DNA from: Luteolibacter arcticus
GTDB lineage: Bacteria; Verrucomicrobiota; Verrucomicrobiia; Verrucomicrobiales; Akkermansiaceae
Direction of reading: 5' to 3'
DNA length: 64,000 bases
NCBI RefSeq assembly: GCF_025950235.1
Contig: NZ_JAPDDT010000002.1
Coordinates: forward strand, 434,001 to 498,000
Below are positions 17,351 to 27,473 of this stretch, in pieces; the stretch's first letter is position 1; each line of letters starts with the position of its first letter. The notes beneath the pieces were generated by a model. It searched no databases, was not told the DNA's origin, and saw nothing but the letters and a program-made list of their open reading frames with translations. A program made the position numbers and the translations under genes.

Positions 17351-18919
17351 TCAGGCCCGCGCCGGTGGCCAGTGCGCCGCTTCCCAGATGGCCGCGGCGA
17401 GCGCGGTGAAAAGCGCCTCGATCTTCTTCGGGCGGAGCTTTTTGCCGGTCTGCTTTTCCGTGAACATCATCATGTCCGCCGCCGCCTCGCAGAGCGCCGG
17501 CTGACGGGTCTCCGCAAAAATCCGGTCGACGTAGGCGCCCAAGCTCTCCTGGTCACCACCGGAGGAAATCCACGCGTCGTAGCGGGCGAGCATTCGCTCC
17601 GGGTCCGGATCGTAGCCCGGCGGCTGGTCGGGGTGCAGCGCACCGAGCGCGGCGAGGACGGTGCCTTGGAGCACCTCCAGTTCGTTCGCGTTCAGCTTGT
17701 CGGTCAGGTCGTTGAAGGCGTCCAGCACGTCGGCCAGGCGGATTTCGAGGCGGTTCCAAAGGGCCTCATCGCCGGTGGCCGCATGGATGCGGTCGTTGAG
17801 TTCCTCGCCATCCAACATTTCCTGTGAGGGTGGGGGATCGAGCGGGATCTCCTCGTCGTAATCCGCGTCGTCCTCGTCCAAAAAGCCTAGGGGTGGGGGA
17901 GGCAGGATCAACTCGTCGAGGCCGAGTTCGCGGAGCAGCGGATTGGAATCAATGTCCACGCCTTCCGTGCGGCGTTGCCGGTCGACGGAGCGGATGTGCT
18001 CCTTGAGGAGGCAGGCCACGCGTGGGCGTAGCGCCGGATCCGCTGCGGCCTCGCGCGGCGTCTTGCCATCGAGTTCCGGTAGGGGCTGGTCGGCCAGAGC
18101 CTCATCCGTTTCGTCCAAAAAGGCGGCGACGTTTCTCAACGCATCAGGGACGAGATCGAGGTCGTATCGGGTTGTTGGATCGAGGCGGGCGGACTCGATG
18201 GCACTGAACGCCTCCGCCAGCAACGGCAGGTGCTCGATCAGCCAGTGTTCGCGACCTTCCGCCGGTGCGTCTAGGTGATCGAGCAATGCCGCGAACGCTT
18301 CCGCCGGGTCCTGTGCGCCCATCGAGGGCATCGCCACCACTCCGCCACTCAGGCGTCTGCCGGCGGGCACTTCGTAAATGCAGCCCAGCGCGATTTCGTA
18401 ACGGCCGATGCGGGCCGCCGCGCCCACGTCGATGACCGGAAAGGGGGGCAGTTCGGGTCGCAGCAAATCCACGGCCATGCTGGTCAGCTCGTCGCGCACT
18501 TCCCGGAATTCGAGCAGCACAGGCCGCAGGGTCGTGAAGTGGCGCAGCATCACGATCTCGTCGTTTTTCCAGTCCCGCGCGAAGCCGTCCGCCATCCATT
18601 TCGCCAGCCGTTCCTCGCCGAAAAGGTGCCAGGCAAGCAGCGCCTGGGTGGTGAAATCGTCGCCTTGATTCATCGCGTCGGCCAGTTCACGGACCTGCGA
18701 CGGCGTGAGTTCGGCAATCAATTTGCGGCCGAGCAGTCCGAGGACCATGGCTTCGAGTGCCTCGAAGTGTTCGCGATGATTGACGTCCGCAAAGGGATTA
18801 TGCGGGCACTCCACCGGGCAGGCGATGCTGCTGTTCCGGCCGCGCCCGCAGTCCTCCGGCGTGATGGTGCCGCCCTTGGCGGGGCACTCGCGCTGCTTTT
18901 TTCGTTTGGCCTCGCCCAT
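17351..18919 (-). CDS. Conserved protein with N-terminal Cys cluster, function unknown
   Basis: A 522-residue cytosolic protein. The N-terminus MGEAKRKKQ is followed by Cys12, Cys24, Cys34 and Cys38 with a nearby His, a likely zinc site. The rest is acidic and helical, with an internal DGKTPREAAADPALRPR segment like those in some SEC-C-type proteins, and an Asp/Glu/Pro-rich linker (LDEDDADYDEEIPLDPPPS). The ATG at 18919 is chosen because the MGEAKRKK start recurs in unrelated proteins, as I recall; 14 upstream codons are open. It is divergent from recJ. No catalytic function is recognised. Confidence 0.7.
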   Translation of the reverse strand: MGEAKRKKQRECPAKGGTITPEDCGRGRNSSIACPVECPHNPFADVNHREHFEALEAMVLGLLGRKLIAELTPSQVRELADAMNQGDDFTTQALLAWHLFGEERLAKWMADGFARDWKNDEIVMLRHFTTLRPVLLEFREVRDELTSMAVDLLRPELPPFPVIDVGAAARIGRYEIALGCIYEVPAGRRLSGGVVAMPSMGAQDPAEAFAALLDHLDAPAEGREHWLIEHLPLLAEAFSAIESARLDPTTRYDLDLVPDALRNVAAFLDETDEALADQPLPELDGKTPREAAADPALRPRVACLLKEHIRSVDRQRRTEGVDIDSNPLLRELGLDELILPPPPLGFLDEDDADYDEEIPLDPPPSQEMLDGEELNDRIHAATGDEALWNRLEIRLADVLDAFNDLTDKLNANELEVLQGTVLAALGALHPDQPPGYDPDPERMLARYDAWISSGGDQESLGAYVDRIFAETRQPALCEAAADMMMFTEKQTGKKLRPKKIEALFTALAAAIWEAAHWPPARA

Positions 18920-18993
18920 GGCGGAAGGCTGCTGCGATCTGCCCCACAGGGTCGATGCCAAACCGCCTCAATCCCGCTGACGGACATGCGGGC

Positions 18994-19022
18994 TTGAGTG
19001 GCACGCGGGTCGCTGACTAAGG
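18994..19022 (+). promoter_or_regulatory. Candidate recJ promoter
   Basis: TTGAGT (18994-18999) and CTAAGG (19017-19022) are 17 bases apart, and the recJ ATG follows 12 bases later. The spacing is good and the -10 match only partial. Confidence 0.3.
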
Positions 19023-19034
19023 TCCGCAACCCGA

Positions 19035-20732
<1,698 letters not shown>

Positions 20733-20749
20733 GGCTGCTCACTTGTGGA

Positions 20750-20779
20750 AAAGCCGCCGCGTTTCTGCTGCGGCTTTGC
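20750..20779. terminator. Bidirectional terminator between recJ and the deacylase gene
   Basis: AAAGCCGC (20751-20758) pairs with GCGGCTTT (20771-20778) around a 12-base loop, between two convergent genes. A short T-run follows on each strand (GCTTTGCCCTT on plus, GCTTTTCC on minus). Placement and pairing support a shared terminator. Confidence 0.6.
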
Positions 20780-20793
20780 CCTTGCCGGTGAAT

Positions 20794-21255
20794 TCAGGTC
20801 GTGAACCTGGCCACGCGCGGCTTCACCAGCCGTTCGTAGTCGTGCCACGACATCTTGATCAGCTCGGTGTGCGAGCCGGCGTTGAAGGCGATCTCTCCTT
20901 CCGCCGCCAAGTCCGGGGAGACGTAGGTGGACATGTCGTAGAGATTGCCAAAGGGCGGCATGGCCCCGGCTTCGCAGTCGGGGAATCGGCGCTTGAAGTC
21001 GTATTCATGCGCCAGTTTCACGTCGTCGGTGGCGGTCAGATCGCGCAGATCTTCGAGCCGCAGCCGGCGGTTCGACGGCACCACGGCCATGGCCAAGGCC
21101 CCGTCGATGATGACCATCACCGTTTTCGCCAAGATTCCGCCCGGGATGTGGGCGCTCTGGGCAATCTCGGCGGCGGTGAAGGCCGGCGAATGACTGATGG
21201 TGATGTATTTGACGTTCCTCGCGTCGAGGAAGTCCCTAAGCTTTTTCGATAGCAT
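20794..21255 (-). CDS. YbaK/EbsC-type aminoacyl-tRNA deacylase
   Basis: A 153-residue protein of the YbaK/ProX editing superfamily, which hydrolyses mischarged aminoacyl-tRNAs in trans. Family segments visible are TISHSPAFTAAEIAQSAHIP, LAKTVMVI, MAVVPSNRRL and AGAMPPFGNLYDMSTYV. The second of two nearby ATGs (21255) is preferred because GTGAGGG precedes it at a suitable distance. It is a single gene convergent with recJ. Which amino acid it clears cannot be told from sequence. Confidence 0.88.
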   Translation of the reverse strand: MLSKKLRDFLDARNVKYITISHSPAFTAAEIAQSAHIPGGILAKTVMVIIDGALAMAVVPSNRRLRLEDLRDLTATDDVKLAHEYDFKRRFPDCEAGAMPPFGNLYDMSTYVSPDLAAEGEIAFNAGSHTELIKMSWHDYERLVKPRVARFTT

Positions 21256-21411
21256 GGCTGAACCCTCACTTTCCATGGGCCGGACGCTGTTAGCGGCGTC
21301 GCGGCGGGTAAAGAACTCCACGGCCGGCACGGGGACCGGGAAACGTCGGCCGACCGCTTTTGAACCTAGTCACCCGTAAGCGCGGGCGGTGCAGGGGTCA
21401 AATCGCCCGCG

Positions 21412-21450
21412 GGACAAAACAACGCCCGCTCCGGTGACCGGAGCGGGCGT
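21412..21450 (-). terminator. Strong intrinsic terminator, minus strand, with no upstream ORF
   Basis: A perfect 13-bp stem (21422-21434 with 21438-21450, loop TGA) is followed on the minus strand by TGTTTTGTCC. It has the form of a good intrinsic terminator, but nothing protein-coding lies upstream on that strand before lpxK. It could end a small RNA or act in the leader of the deacylase gene 160 bases further on. Confidence 0.6.
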
Positions 21451-21548
21451 GATGAAAGGGGTGAGCCGGGCGATTTTTCCAAGTCCTCGCGATCCTCTCT
21501 AGGCTTCGCGGGCTGATTCCGACTCGGTTCGTCCGGCTCTGGGAAACA
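21420..21548 (-). ncRNA. Candidate small RNA upstream of lpxK
   Basis: On the minus strand, GAGCCGG (near 21541) and CCGGCTC (near 21474) can close a domain of about 70 bases containing an inner CGCGA/TCGCG stem, followed at once by the intrinsic terminator at 21412-21450. The arrangement fits a small noncoding RNA or an attenuator. No known RNA family is recognised, and the 5' end and promoter are not defined. It is not a tRNA: no T-arm TTCRA is present. Confidence 0.25.
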
Positions 21549-21630
21549 GGTCGCATCGATCGGCCGCCGCGCAACGCGATTTTTCCAGAGTTGCGTCTCA
21601 CTAGGGTTCCGGGTTCCGCTGGGCTTGCCG

Positions 21631-22842
21631 ATGAAGGAAACGCTGGCCGAACTTGAGCGTTGGGGCGCCGACGTGATCTTCGGCCGCGCCAAGGGCTTTC
21701 GCGCCAGCATGATGCGGCTCGCGATGAGTGCGCTGTCCGGCGTCTATCGCGGCCTCGTCCAGACGCGGCTGCTCGTCTACCGGCGGCGCTGGCGACAGCA
21801 GCATCACCTCGGCACGCTGGTCGTCAGCATTGGCAATCTCACGGTCGGTGGCACCGGGAAGACTCCGGTGGTCGAATTGCTCGCCCGCACCTTGCGCGAT
21901 GAAGGCCGCCGCGTCGCCATCCTCAGCCGCGGCTACAAGAGCCGCCGCCTGAAGACCCCGCAGAATTGGAAGGACAAGGACGGCAACAAGCTGCCCCCGG
22001 ACAAGATGCCCAAGGTCGTCTCGACCGGCCGCGCGCTCTTGCTCGACTCGAAGTTCGCCGGCGACGAGCCCTTCATGCTCGCCCGCAATCTCAATGGCGT
22101 GGCCGTGGTCGTGGACAAGGACCGGGTGAAAGGCGGCCGCTTCGCCGTCGGCCAGCTCGGAGCCGACACGCTCGTGCTCGATGATGGCCTGCAGTACCTG
22201 CACCTCGCCCATGGCATCGATATCGTGCTGGTGGATCGCAGCGCGCCCTTCGGCACTGGCGCGATCTTGCCGCGCGGCACCCTGCGCGAGCCGCCGCGCA
22301 ATCTCTGCCGCGCCAGCTACATCCTCATCACGAAGTGCGATGGCACGCCGAATGACGCGCTGATCGAACGCCTCCGCCGCTACAATCGCGTCGCGCCGAT
22401 CATCGAGTGCACCCACGGCCCGCGCTATCTCGAAGAGGTCTTCACCGGCGAACACCAGCCGCTCGATTTCCTGAAGGACAAGTGGACCGCTGCCATCAGC
22501 GGGATCGCCGTTCCGGAGGGCTTCGAGCGCAGCCTGGAGAAGCTCGGCGCACGCGTGGAGATCCGCCGCCGCTTTTCCGATCACCATCGCTTTTCGCGCA
22601 AGGAGATCGACAAGTTCATGGAGCGCTGCATCGAGCGCGACATGGAGCTGGTGGTCACCACCGAAAAGGATGCAGTGCGTTTCCCGCGGCCCAAGGAAGT
22701 CATCGTGCCGGTCTATTTCCTCCGCATCGAGGTGGAGATCCTCAAGGGCCACGACGACTGGAGCGATCTCATCGCCCGGCTCTGCCATCCCGGCGCGCCG
22801 GGCGATCCGGTGCTGAGGCATCGCGATGCCTACGCGATGTGA
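21631..22842 (+). CDS. lpxK: Tetraacyldisaccharide 4'-kinase LpxK
   Basis: A 403-residue inner-membrane kinase that phosphorylates the 4' position of the lipid A disaccharide precursor. The P-loop segment SIGNLTVGGTGKTPVVELL is typical, followed by ILSRGYKSR, the DDGLQYLHL motif, and KCDG and VTTEKDAVRFP in the C-terminal half. It is at the long end for the family (usually 320-380 residues) because of an insertion (KTPQNWKDKDGNKLPPDKMP). The ATG at 21631 is chosen; an in-frame TTG lies two codons upstream. It indicates a lipid-A-bearing outer membrane. Confidence 0.95.
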   Translation: MKETLAELERWGADVIFGRAKGFRASMMRLAMSALSGVYRGLVQTRLLVYRRRWRQQHHLGTLVVSIGNLTVGGTGKTPVVELLARTLRDEGRRVAILSRGYKSRRLKTPQNWKDKDGNKLPPDKMPKVVSTGRALLLDSKFAGDEPFMLARNLNGVAVVVDKDRVKGGRFAVGQLGADTLVLDDGLQYLHLAHGIDIVLVDRSAPFGTGAILPRGTLREPPRNLCRASYILITKCDGTPNDALIERLRRYNRVAPIIECTHGPRYLEEVFTGEHQPLDFLKDKWTAAISGIAVPEGFERSLEKLGARVEIRRRFSDHHRFSRKEIDKFMERCIERDMELVVTTEKDAVRFPRPKEVIVPVYFLRIEVEILKGHDDWSDLIARLCHPGAPGDPVLRHRDAYAM

Positions 22843-22890
22843 TCTGACTTCTCTCTGGCCAAACGATGCCGGTTGTCGAAAGTTTGGCTC

Positions 22891-23646
22891 ATGTGTTGTT
22901 TCAGCGGCAATGTCACTTTCGTCCGGGGCACGCGGATCTTCTCACGGATCACCGAAGGCGGCCGGCAAGCCGTCGTCTATCAGATGGAGTTCGGCGCGAA
23001 GCAGGAGCTTGCGATGATCCTGCCGCTGCCCGTCGCCAAGGGCGCGGACGAGAAGGCGGTGAAGTTCATCGATCTCTCGGGTTACAAGGATTTGTTCCGG
23101 GACCTGCGCTCCGGGTTTCCATTCCCAAGAGCTGTCAGCCGGGGGAGGGATGAGCCCTTGGCCGCAGCCGCGGGCGGGCTACTGGAAGTGAAGCAGGTCG
23201 GTGCTTATGAAGCGTCCTTTGTTCCGACGGTGAAGGATTTCACACGGCTCGATCCGCGCTTCCGACTGCCGGCGGAAACATGGCAAGCGCTACCCGCCTA
23301 CGCCGATCATGGCTTTGCCGTCTTCAAGCTCCGCGCCGGTGAACAGGAAGTCCATCCAATGGCTTTCACGTTTCCCACCCGGCATCCGGAGACCTTGTTC
23401 TTTCCGACGGTGCACATTCACGACGGCAAGGTGCATCCCGAGGAAGATTTCGATCATGACCTCTACTGCCAGGTCGCGCGCACCGGTCTGTTCGCGATGA
23501 CCCGATGGCAGGAGAGTGAGCGCTTGGCCTCGGCTTTCACCAAGCCGGAGAACGCCGAGCAACTCATCGTCGGGGATGCCCACGTTTATCGCCGCAGCCT
23601 CGTCGGCAAGATGAAGAACGAGGACATCATCCTTGCGACGGCGTGA
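22891..23646 (+). CDS. Conserved protein with N-terminal MCCFSG, function unknown
   Basis: A 251-residue protein starting MCCFSGNV; after methionine removal cysteine would be N-terminal. Similar MCCFS-starting proteins recur in Planctomycetes and Verrucomicrobia as I recall, without assigned function. A nucleophilic N-terminal cysteine is an attractive but unproven idea. Other visible features are FAVFKLRAGEQEVHPMAFTF and a histidine-rich stretch, TVHIHDGKVHPEEDFDHDLY, which could bind metal. The ATG at 22891 is chosen over an in-frame TTG at 22873. Its 3' end overlaps the convergent oxidoreductase gene by 20 bases. Confidence 0.7.
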   Translation: MCCFSGNVTFVRGTRIFSRITEGGRQAVVYQMEFGAKQELAMILPLPVAKGADEKAVKFIDLSGYKDLFRDLRSGFPFPRAVSRGRDEPLAAAAGGLLEVKQVGAYEASFVPTVKDFTRLDPRFRLPAETWQALPAYADHGFAVFKLRAGEQEVHPMAFTFPTRHPETLFFPTVHIHDGKVHPEEDFDHDLYCQVARTGLFAMTRWQESERLASAFTKPENAEQLIVGDAHVYRRSLVGKMKNEDIILATA

Positions 23647-25858
23647 TGCTCACCTCGATGCTTTTGCTCGCCGGCGTCCCGCTGCCTTCCGCCACGTGAC
23701 CGACTGGCACCAGCACGTTCGCTTCGGGGAAGTAAGCCGCCGCCGAACCGCGCGGCATCTCGTAGGGGATGGCGCGGAAGCCATTCAGGTGGCGCTCGCC
23801 ATCGCTCCAGTGGCTGGTCACGTCAATGCGCTGGCCGGGCTTCACGCCAAGGTCTGTTAGATCCTGCGGATTGAGGAAAACCAGGTCGCGCATGCCGGAG
23901 ATGCCACGGTAGCGATCGTTCAGGCCATAGACGGTGGTATTGAATTGGTCGTGGCTGCGCAAGGTCTGGAGCAGCAAGCGGCCGGGCGCGGCATGGAAGG
24001 CATCGAGTGGCGCTAGGCTGAAGTTCGCCCTCTGGTTCGACGTGTTCCAGATGCGTTCCTTTGCCGCATTCGGCAGGTAAAAGCCGCCGGGTTCGCGAAT
24101 GCGCTCGTTGTAGCGGTCGAAGCCGGGAACCACCGCTTCGATCCAAGTACGAAGTCTATCGTAGTCCGCTGCTAGCCAGCGCCAGCGAATGTTCCCGATG
24201 TCGCCGAGCGTCGCCTCCGCCAGCCGCGCGACGATTTCCGGCTCGCTCAACAGATGCTCCGACGCAGGCTTCAGTCGTCCCTGCGATGACTGTACGATGC
24301 CCATGGAATTCTCCGTGGAGACGAACTGCCCGCCATCCTCATCGCTGCGACCGAGGCAGGGCAGGATCAGCGCGAGTCGGCCGTGAATGAGATGGCTGCG
24401 GTTGAGCTTGGTCGAGACATGGCAGGTCAGCCGGCACTTTCTAAGCGCCATCGCGGTGAATGCGCTATCCGGCGTGGCCTGGGCGAAGTTCCCGCCGAGG
24501 GCGAAGAAGACCTTCGCGGAGCCTTCATGCATCGCCAGGATAGAGGCGACGGTGTCGTAGCCATGCTTGCGCGGCACGGGCACGCCGGCCTGCTTCTCCA
24601 AGGCAGCGAGGAACCACTCCGGCATCTTCTCGAAGATCCCGACGGTCCGGTCTCCTTGCACATTGCTATGGCCGCGGACCGGACACAGGCCAGCACCGGG
24701 GCGGCCGATCGCTCCTAACAGAAGGTGCACGTTGGCGATCTCACGGATGGTGGCCACGGCATTGCGATGCTGCGTGAGGCCCATCGCCCAGCAGGTGACC
24801 AGTCGCTTCTCGCCCGCACCCATCAAGTTCGCCAGCTCTTCGATCTTGTCGCGCGAGATGCCGGACAAGTCCTCAATGTCGTCCCATGCCGTGGCTACCA
24901 GCAAAGTACGATAAGCCTCGTAGCCGGATCCATGCTTGCGGATGAACTCGTGATCGATGGTTCCGGCGGCCACCAGCGCCTTCGCCACGCCGCGGAACAG
25001 GGCCATGTCGCCATTCACCTTCACCTGAAGGTAGCTCGATGCGAGCGGAGAGGCGTTTCCCAGCATCCCGCGCAAATGCTGCGGGTGGGCGAAGCCGAGC
25101 AGGCCCGCCTCCTTCAGCGGGTTGACCGCGACCAGGCGGGCACCCTTTTCCACCGCGTCTTCAAGAGTAGAAAGCATCCGCGGATGATTGGTTCCCGGAT
25201 TCTGACCGACGCAAAGGATCACCTCCGCCTCCAGGAAATCCTCCGTCGTCACCGTGCCCTTGCCCACGCCGATGGCATCCCGCATGGCAAGCCCGCTCGA
25301 CTCGTGGCACATGTTCGAGCAGTCGGGCAGGTTGTTGGTGCCGTAGGCGCGGACGAAGAGCTGATAGAGAAAGGCCGCCTCATTGCTGGCGCGGCCGGAG
25401 GTGTAGAAGACGGCTTCATCCGGCGAATCGAGTCCGCGCAATTCCCCCGCGATCAGCGAGAAGGCATCCTCCCACGAGACCGGCTCATAGTGCGTGGCAC
25501 CTTCCCGCAAGAGCATCGGCTCGGCGAGCCGGCCTTGCAGGTCATGCCACGCATCGCCCTGTGCCATCAGCTCCGCGACCGAATGGGCCGCAAAGAACTC
25601 GCGGTCTATCGTTTTGGCCATCGCCTCCGATGCGATCGCCTTCGCCCCGTTCTCGCAGAACTCGGCATGCGAGCGATCCCGGTCCGGATCGGGCCACGCA
25701 CAGCTCGGGCAGTCGAAGCCGCCGGCCTGGTTCAGGTCGAGCAACGCCTTGGTCCCTCGCACCACGCCGGCCTTGCCGAAGACGTGCCGCAGCGATGACG
25801 CCACGGCAGGAAGGCCGCCGGCCTGCTCTTTCGGGCTGGAGAAGTGCTCGTTGCTCAC
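23627..25858 (-). CDS. FdhF/YdeP-family molybdopterin oxidoreductase
   Basis: A 743-residue molybdopterin-dependent enzyme of the YdeP group (formate-dehydrogenase-like, normally without the N-terminal ferredoxin-type cluster). Markers are GGFDCPSCAWPDPDRDRSHA at the N-terminus, the cofactor-binding segments FYTSGRASNEAAFLYQLFVR and CVGQNPGTNHPRML, HSNVQGDRTVGI, and the C-terminal dinucleotide-binding domain with LLLQTLRSHDQFNTTVYG. In E. coli YdeP is linked to acid resistance; the substrate is unknown. No fdhD or Mo-cofactor gene is adjacent. The start codon is GTG at 25858. Confidence 0.9.
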   Translation of the reverse strand: MSNEHFSSPKEQAGGLPAVASSLRHVFGKAGVVRGTKALLDLNQAGGFDCPSCAWPDPDRDRSHAEFCENGAKAIASEAMAKTIDREFFAAHSVAELMAQGDAWHDLQGRLAEPMLLREGATHYEPVSWEDAFSLIAGELRGLDSPDEAVFYTSGRASNEAAFLYQLFVRAYGTNNLPDCSNMCHESSGLAMRDAIGVGKGTVTTEDFLEAEVILCVGQNPGTNHPRMLSTLEDAVEKGARLVAVNPLKEAGLLGFAHPQHLRGMLGNASPLASSYLQVKVNGDMALFRGVAKALVAAGTIDHEFIRKHGSGYEAYRTLLVATAWDDIEDLSGISRDKIEELANLMGAGEKRLVTCWAMGLTQHRNAVATIREIANVHLLLGAIGRPGAGLCPVRGHSNVQGDRTVGIFEKMPEWFLAALEKQAGVPVPRKHGYDTVASILAMHEGSAKVFFALGGNFAQATPDSAFTAMALRKCRLTCHVSTKLNRSHLIHGRLALILPCLGRSDEDGGQFVSTENSMGIVQSSQGRLKPASEHLLSEPEIVARLAEATLGDIGNIRWRWLAADYDRLRTWIEAVVPGFDRYNERIREPGGFYLPNAAKERIWNTSNQRANFSLAPLDAFHAAPGRLLLQTLRSHDQFNTTVYGLNDRYRGISGMRDLVFLNPQDLTDLGVKPGQRIDVTSHWSDGERHLNGFRAIPYEMPRGSAAAYFPEANVLVPVGHVAEGSGTPASKSIEVSITPSQG

Positions 25859-25904
25859 CCGGTCAACCTAGCGGTCGTTGTGGCTCCCGCAAGGCGAGCG
25901 CCAC

Positions 25905-26435
25905 TCACTCGGCGCGCTTTGTCTTGTTCCGCTGTTTCGCGAGGTGCTCGGTCAGCGTCGGCAGTTTCAGGAACTCCGCGGCCTCCTCGAGTTGCTTCCT
26001 CTCCGCAGGATCGTCGGCGCGCAGGGCCGCAGCCTGCAAGCGCGGGATGGCGTCACGGCTGCTGAAGTTCATCGTCGCCTTGAGCGCGGCTTCGCGGATC
26101 TCGGCATCGGGATTCCAGAGTTCGGTGAGTATGGCATCGAGCGACGCCTTGTCGTCCATCCACGACAGGTCCATCAGGGCTTCCCTGCGCTCGTGGAGCC
26201 ACTCGCGATGCTCCGTCGAGGTTCCAGCGAAGGGGGAAAGCTGCGGGGCCGGCAGGTCGGCCGGAGCAGCCGGCCGGACGGGCCGCGCTTCGGTGGTTCG
26301 GGGGGAATCAGTAAGACTGCTCCGGCCATCCGCCCGGGGGGAAGGGGATGGCCGGAAGCTGGCCCACGTCGCCAAACCGGTGGCGAGCAGAAGCAGGAGC
26401 GCTCCTGCACCAAGGGTCATTCGTGAAATGTTCAT
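25905..26435 (-). CDS. Membrane-anchored HEAT-repeat-like protein
   Basis: A 176-residue protein with one N-terminal membrane segment (LGAGALLLLLATGLATW), a Pro/Arg-rich linker, then a helical C-terminal domain (DDKASLDAILTELWNPDAEI, REAALKATMNF, RDAIPRLQAAAL), in which the paired helices look like HEAT repeats. Such domains usually bind partner proteins. The ATG at 26435 gives a better signal-anchor start than one 5 codons upstream. It lies 31 bases after the next gene upstream (26467-27132) on the same strand, so the pair may be co-transcribed. Confidence 0.6.
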   Translation of the reverse strand: MNISRMTLGAGALLLLLATGLATWASFRPSPSPRADGRSSLTDSPRTTEARPVRPAAPADLPAPQLSPFAGTSTEHREWLHERREALMDLSWMDDKASLDAILTELWNPDAEIREAALKATMNFSSRDAIPRLQAAALRADDPAERKQLEEAAEFLKLPTLTEHLAKQRNKTKRAE

Positions 26436-26466
26436 GACGAACAGGGCCAAGGGGTTCAGGGGCGAG

Positions 26467-27132
26467 TTATTCGTCCTCTACGGTCTCTTTCCCGTTCAAC
26501 GTGACGCTTCCTTCGACCACGGCATCCGCGCCATCGACGGATCCCGTTCCGGAGAGGCCGGCATTGACGGTGCCGTGGAATGTCTGCGAGCCATCGGGCT
26601 TCGGTTTGCCCCCGGTGAAGTTCTCCTTGGCGATGCCGGAGAGTGCGATCTCGATGCCGTTCCCGACTCCCATGACTCCCCGCGCGGGGACCTTGATGTC
26701 GTCGGGGATGTTGATCAGGAAGCCGATCACGAAGTGGATCACCGACTTTTCCTCTTCCGTCTCGACGTTGAAGGTCCCTTTGAAAACCTCGATCGTGAAA
26801 TCCAAGTCGGCGGAGACAAACTCGGAGATGTCGTCCAGAAACTCGCCTTTCTTATTCACGATCCAAACGTCGCCATCGACGGTGATGAAGAGCTTGGAAC
26901 CTGCCGGGTAGTCTTCTTCAAAGAGATCGCCGAGGAGTTCGATGATCTGTTTGGCACCGAGGCGGACGACCTCCACCTTGCCTGTCTGGACATCGCCGTT
27001 TTCAGTGAAGGCTCCTTGGACACGGAGGGTCAGATTCAGGCCGGTGACCGTTGAGTCGACCGTGGCGTGGACCGGCATTGCCGGGAACATGGCTGCTGCA
27101 AGCAGTGTGAGGAGGGAGTGCTTGAGTTTCAT
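26467..27132 (-). CDS. Secreted protein, function unknown
   Basis: A 221-residue protein with a classical signal peptide (KLKHSLLTLLAAAMFPAMPV, cleavage likely after PVHA). The mature part is beta-rich and acidic, with SKLFITVDGDVWIVNKKGEF and FTIEVFKGTFNVETEEEK, and ends in a glycine-rich tail (NAGLSGTGSVDGADAVVEGS). No catalytic motif or family is recognised. A TTGACC box at 27180-27185 on this strand could be its -35 element. It is probably periplasmic or surface exposed. Confidence 0.65.
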   Translation of the reverse strand: MKLKHSLLTLLAAAMFPAMPVHATVDSTVTGLNLTLRVQGAFTENGDVQTGKVEVVRLGAKQIIELLGDLFEEDYPAGSKLFITVDGDVWIVNKKGEFLDDISEFVSADLDFTIEVFKGTFNVETEEEKSVIHFVIGFLINIPDDIKVPARGVMGVGNGIEIALSGIAKENFTGGKPKPDGSQTFHGTVNAGLSGTGSVDGADAVVEGSVTLNGKETVEDE

Positions 27133-27473
27133 GGTTTTTGCTTTTGGAGCATTTCACTTCAAACACCCCGCAATCGGCGGGTCAATTTGTGACCTGCACT
27201 TTAAATCGAGTAAGGATCGAGCGGCGTAAAAACGCAGGAAAGCGGTGCTAAAAATATGATCGACCACCAAAGTCTACAAAGACGACTTGCATTGAATATC
27301 CGGCAATATTCCCCCCTTCCTAATCATGATGAACCCACCTCGGCCGTCCGCAGCCGCTAATAGAGTCACGGCGGAGGCCCTATCCCCGGAAGGGATCTCC
27401 GTCCTCAAAACGTAGTAATTTAGGGAAAAAGGATGGCCTCTGCATCGCTTTTGGGGCAACGCCTTTCCAGTCA
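27133..27473. other. Divergent promoter region
   Basis: 341 bases between two divergent genes without a convincing ORF. The minus-strand TTGACC at 27180-27185 is followed 17 bases on by a poor -10 (TTGAAG), with a CCCGC/GCGGG inverted pair in the spacer. The plus-strand half carries AT-rich stretches (27255-27300 and 27414-27432) that may hold the oligopeptidase promoter. No RNA gene is recognised. Confidence 0.4.

Larger units (their letters stand above)
21256..21630. other. Intergenic region with hairpins before lpxK
   Basis: These 375 bases separate the divergent deacylase and lpxK genes and hold no convincing protein gene. They contain a strong minus-strand hairpin/T-run (21412-21450), a 12-base direct repeat GCGATTTTTCCA (21470-21481 and 21576-21587), and the complementary ends CCGGCTC/GAGCCGG around 21474-21542. 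A small minus-strand RNA could lie here (see next entries). Confidence 0.5.

Noticed and set aside
21474..21542. tRNA-like arrangement with 7-bp complementary ends
   Set aside because: No T-arm consensus and no anticodon arm in the right place; kept only as part of a small-RNA candidate.
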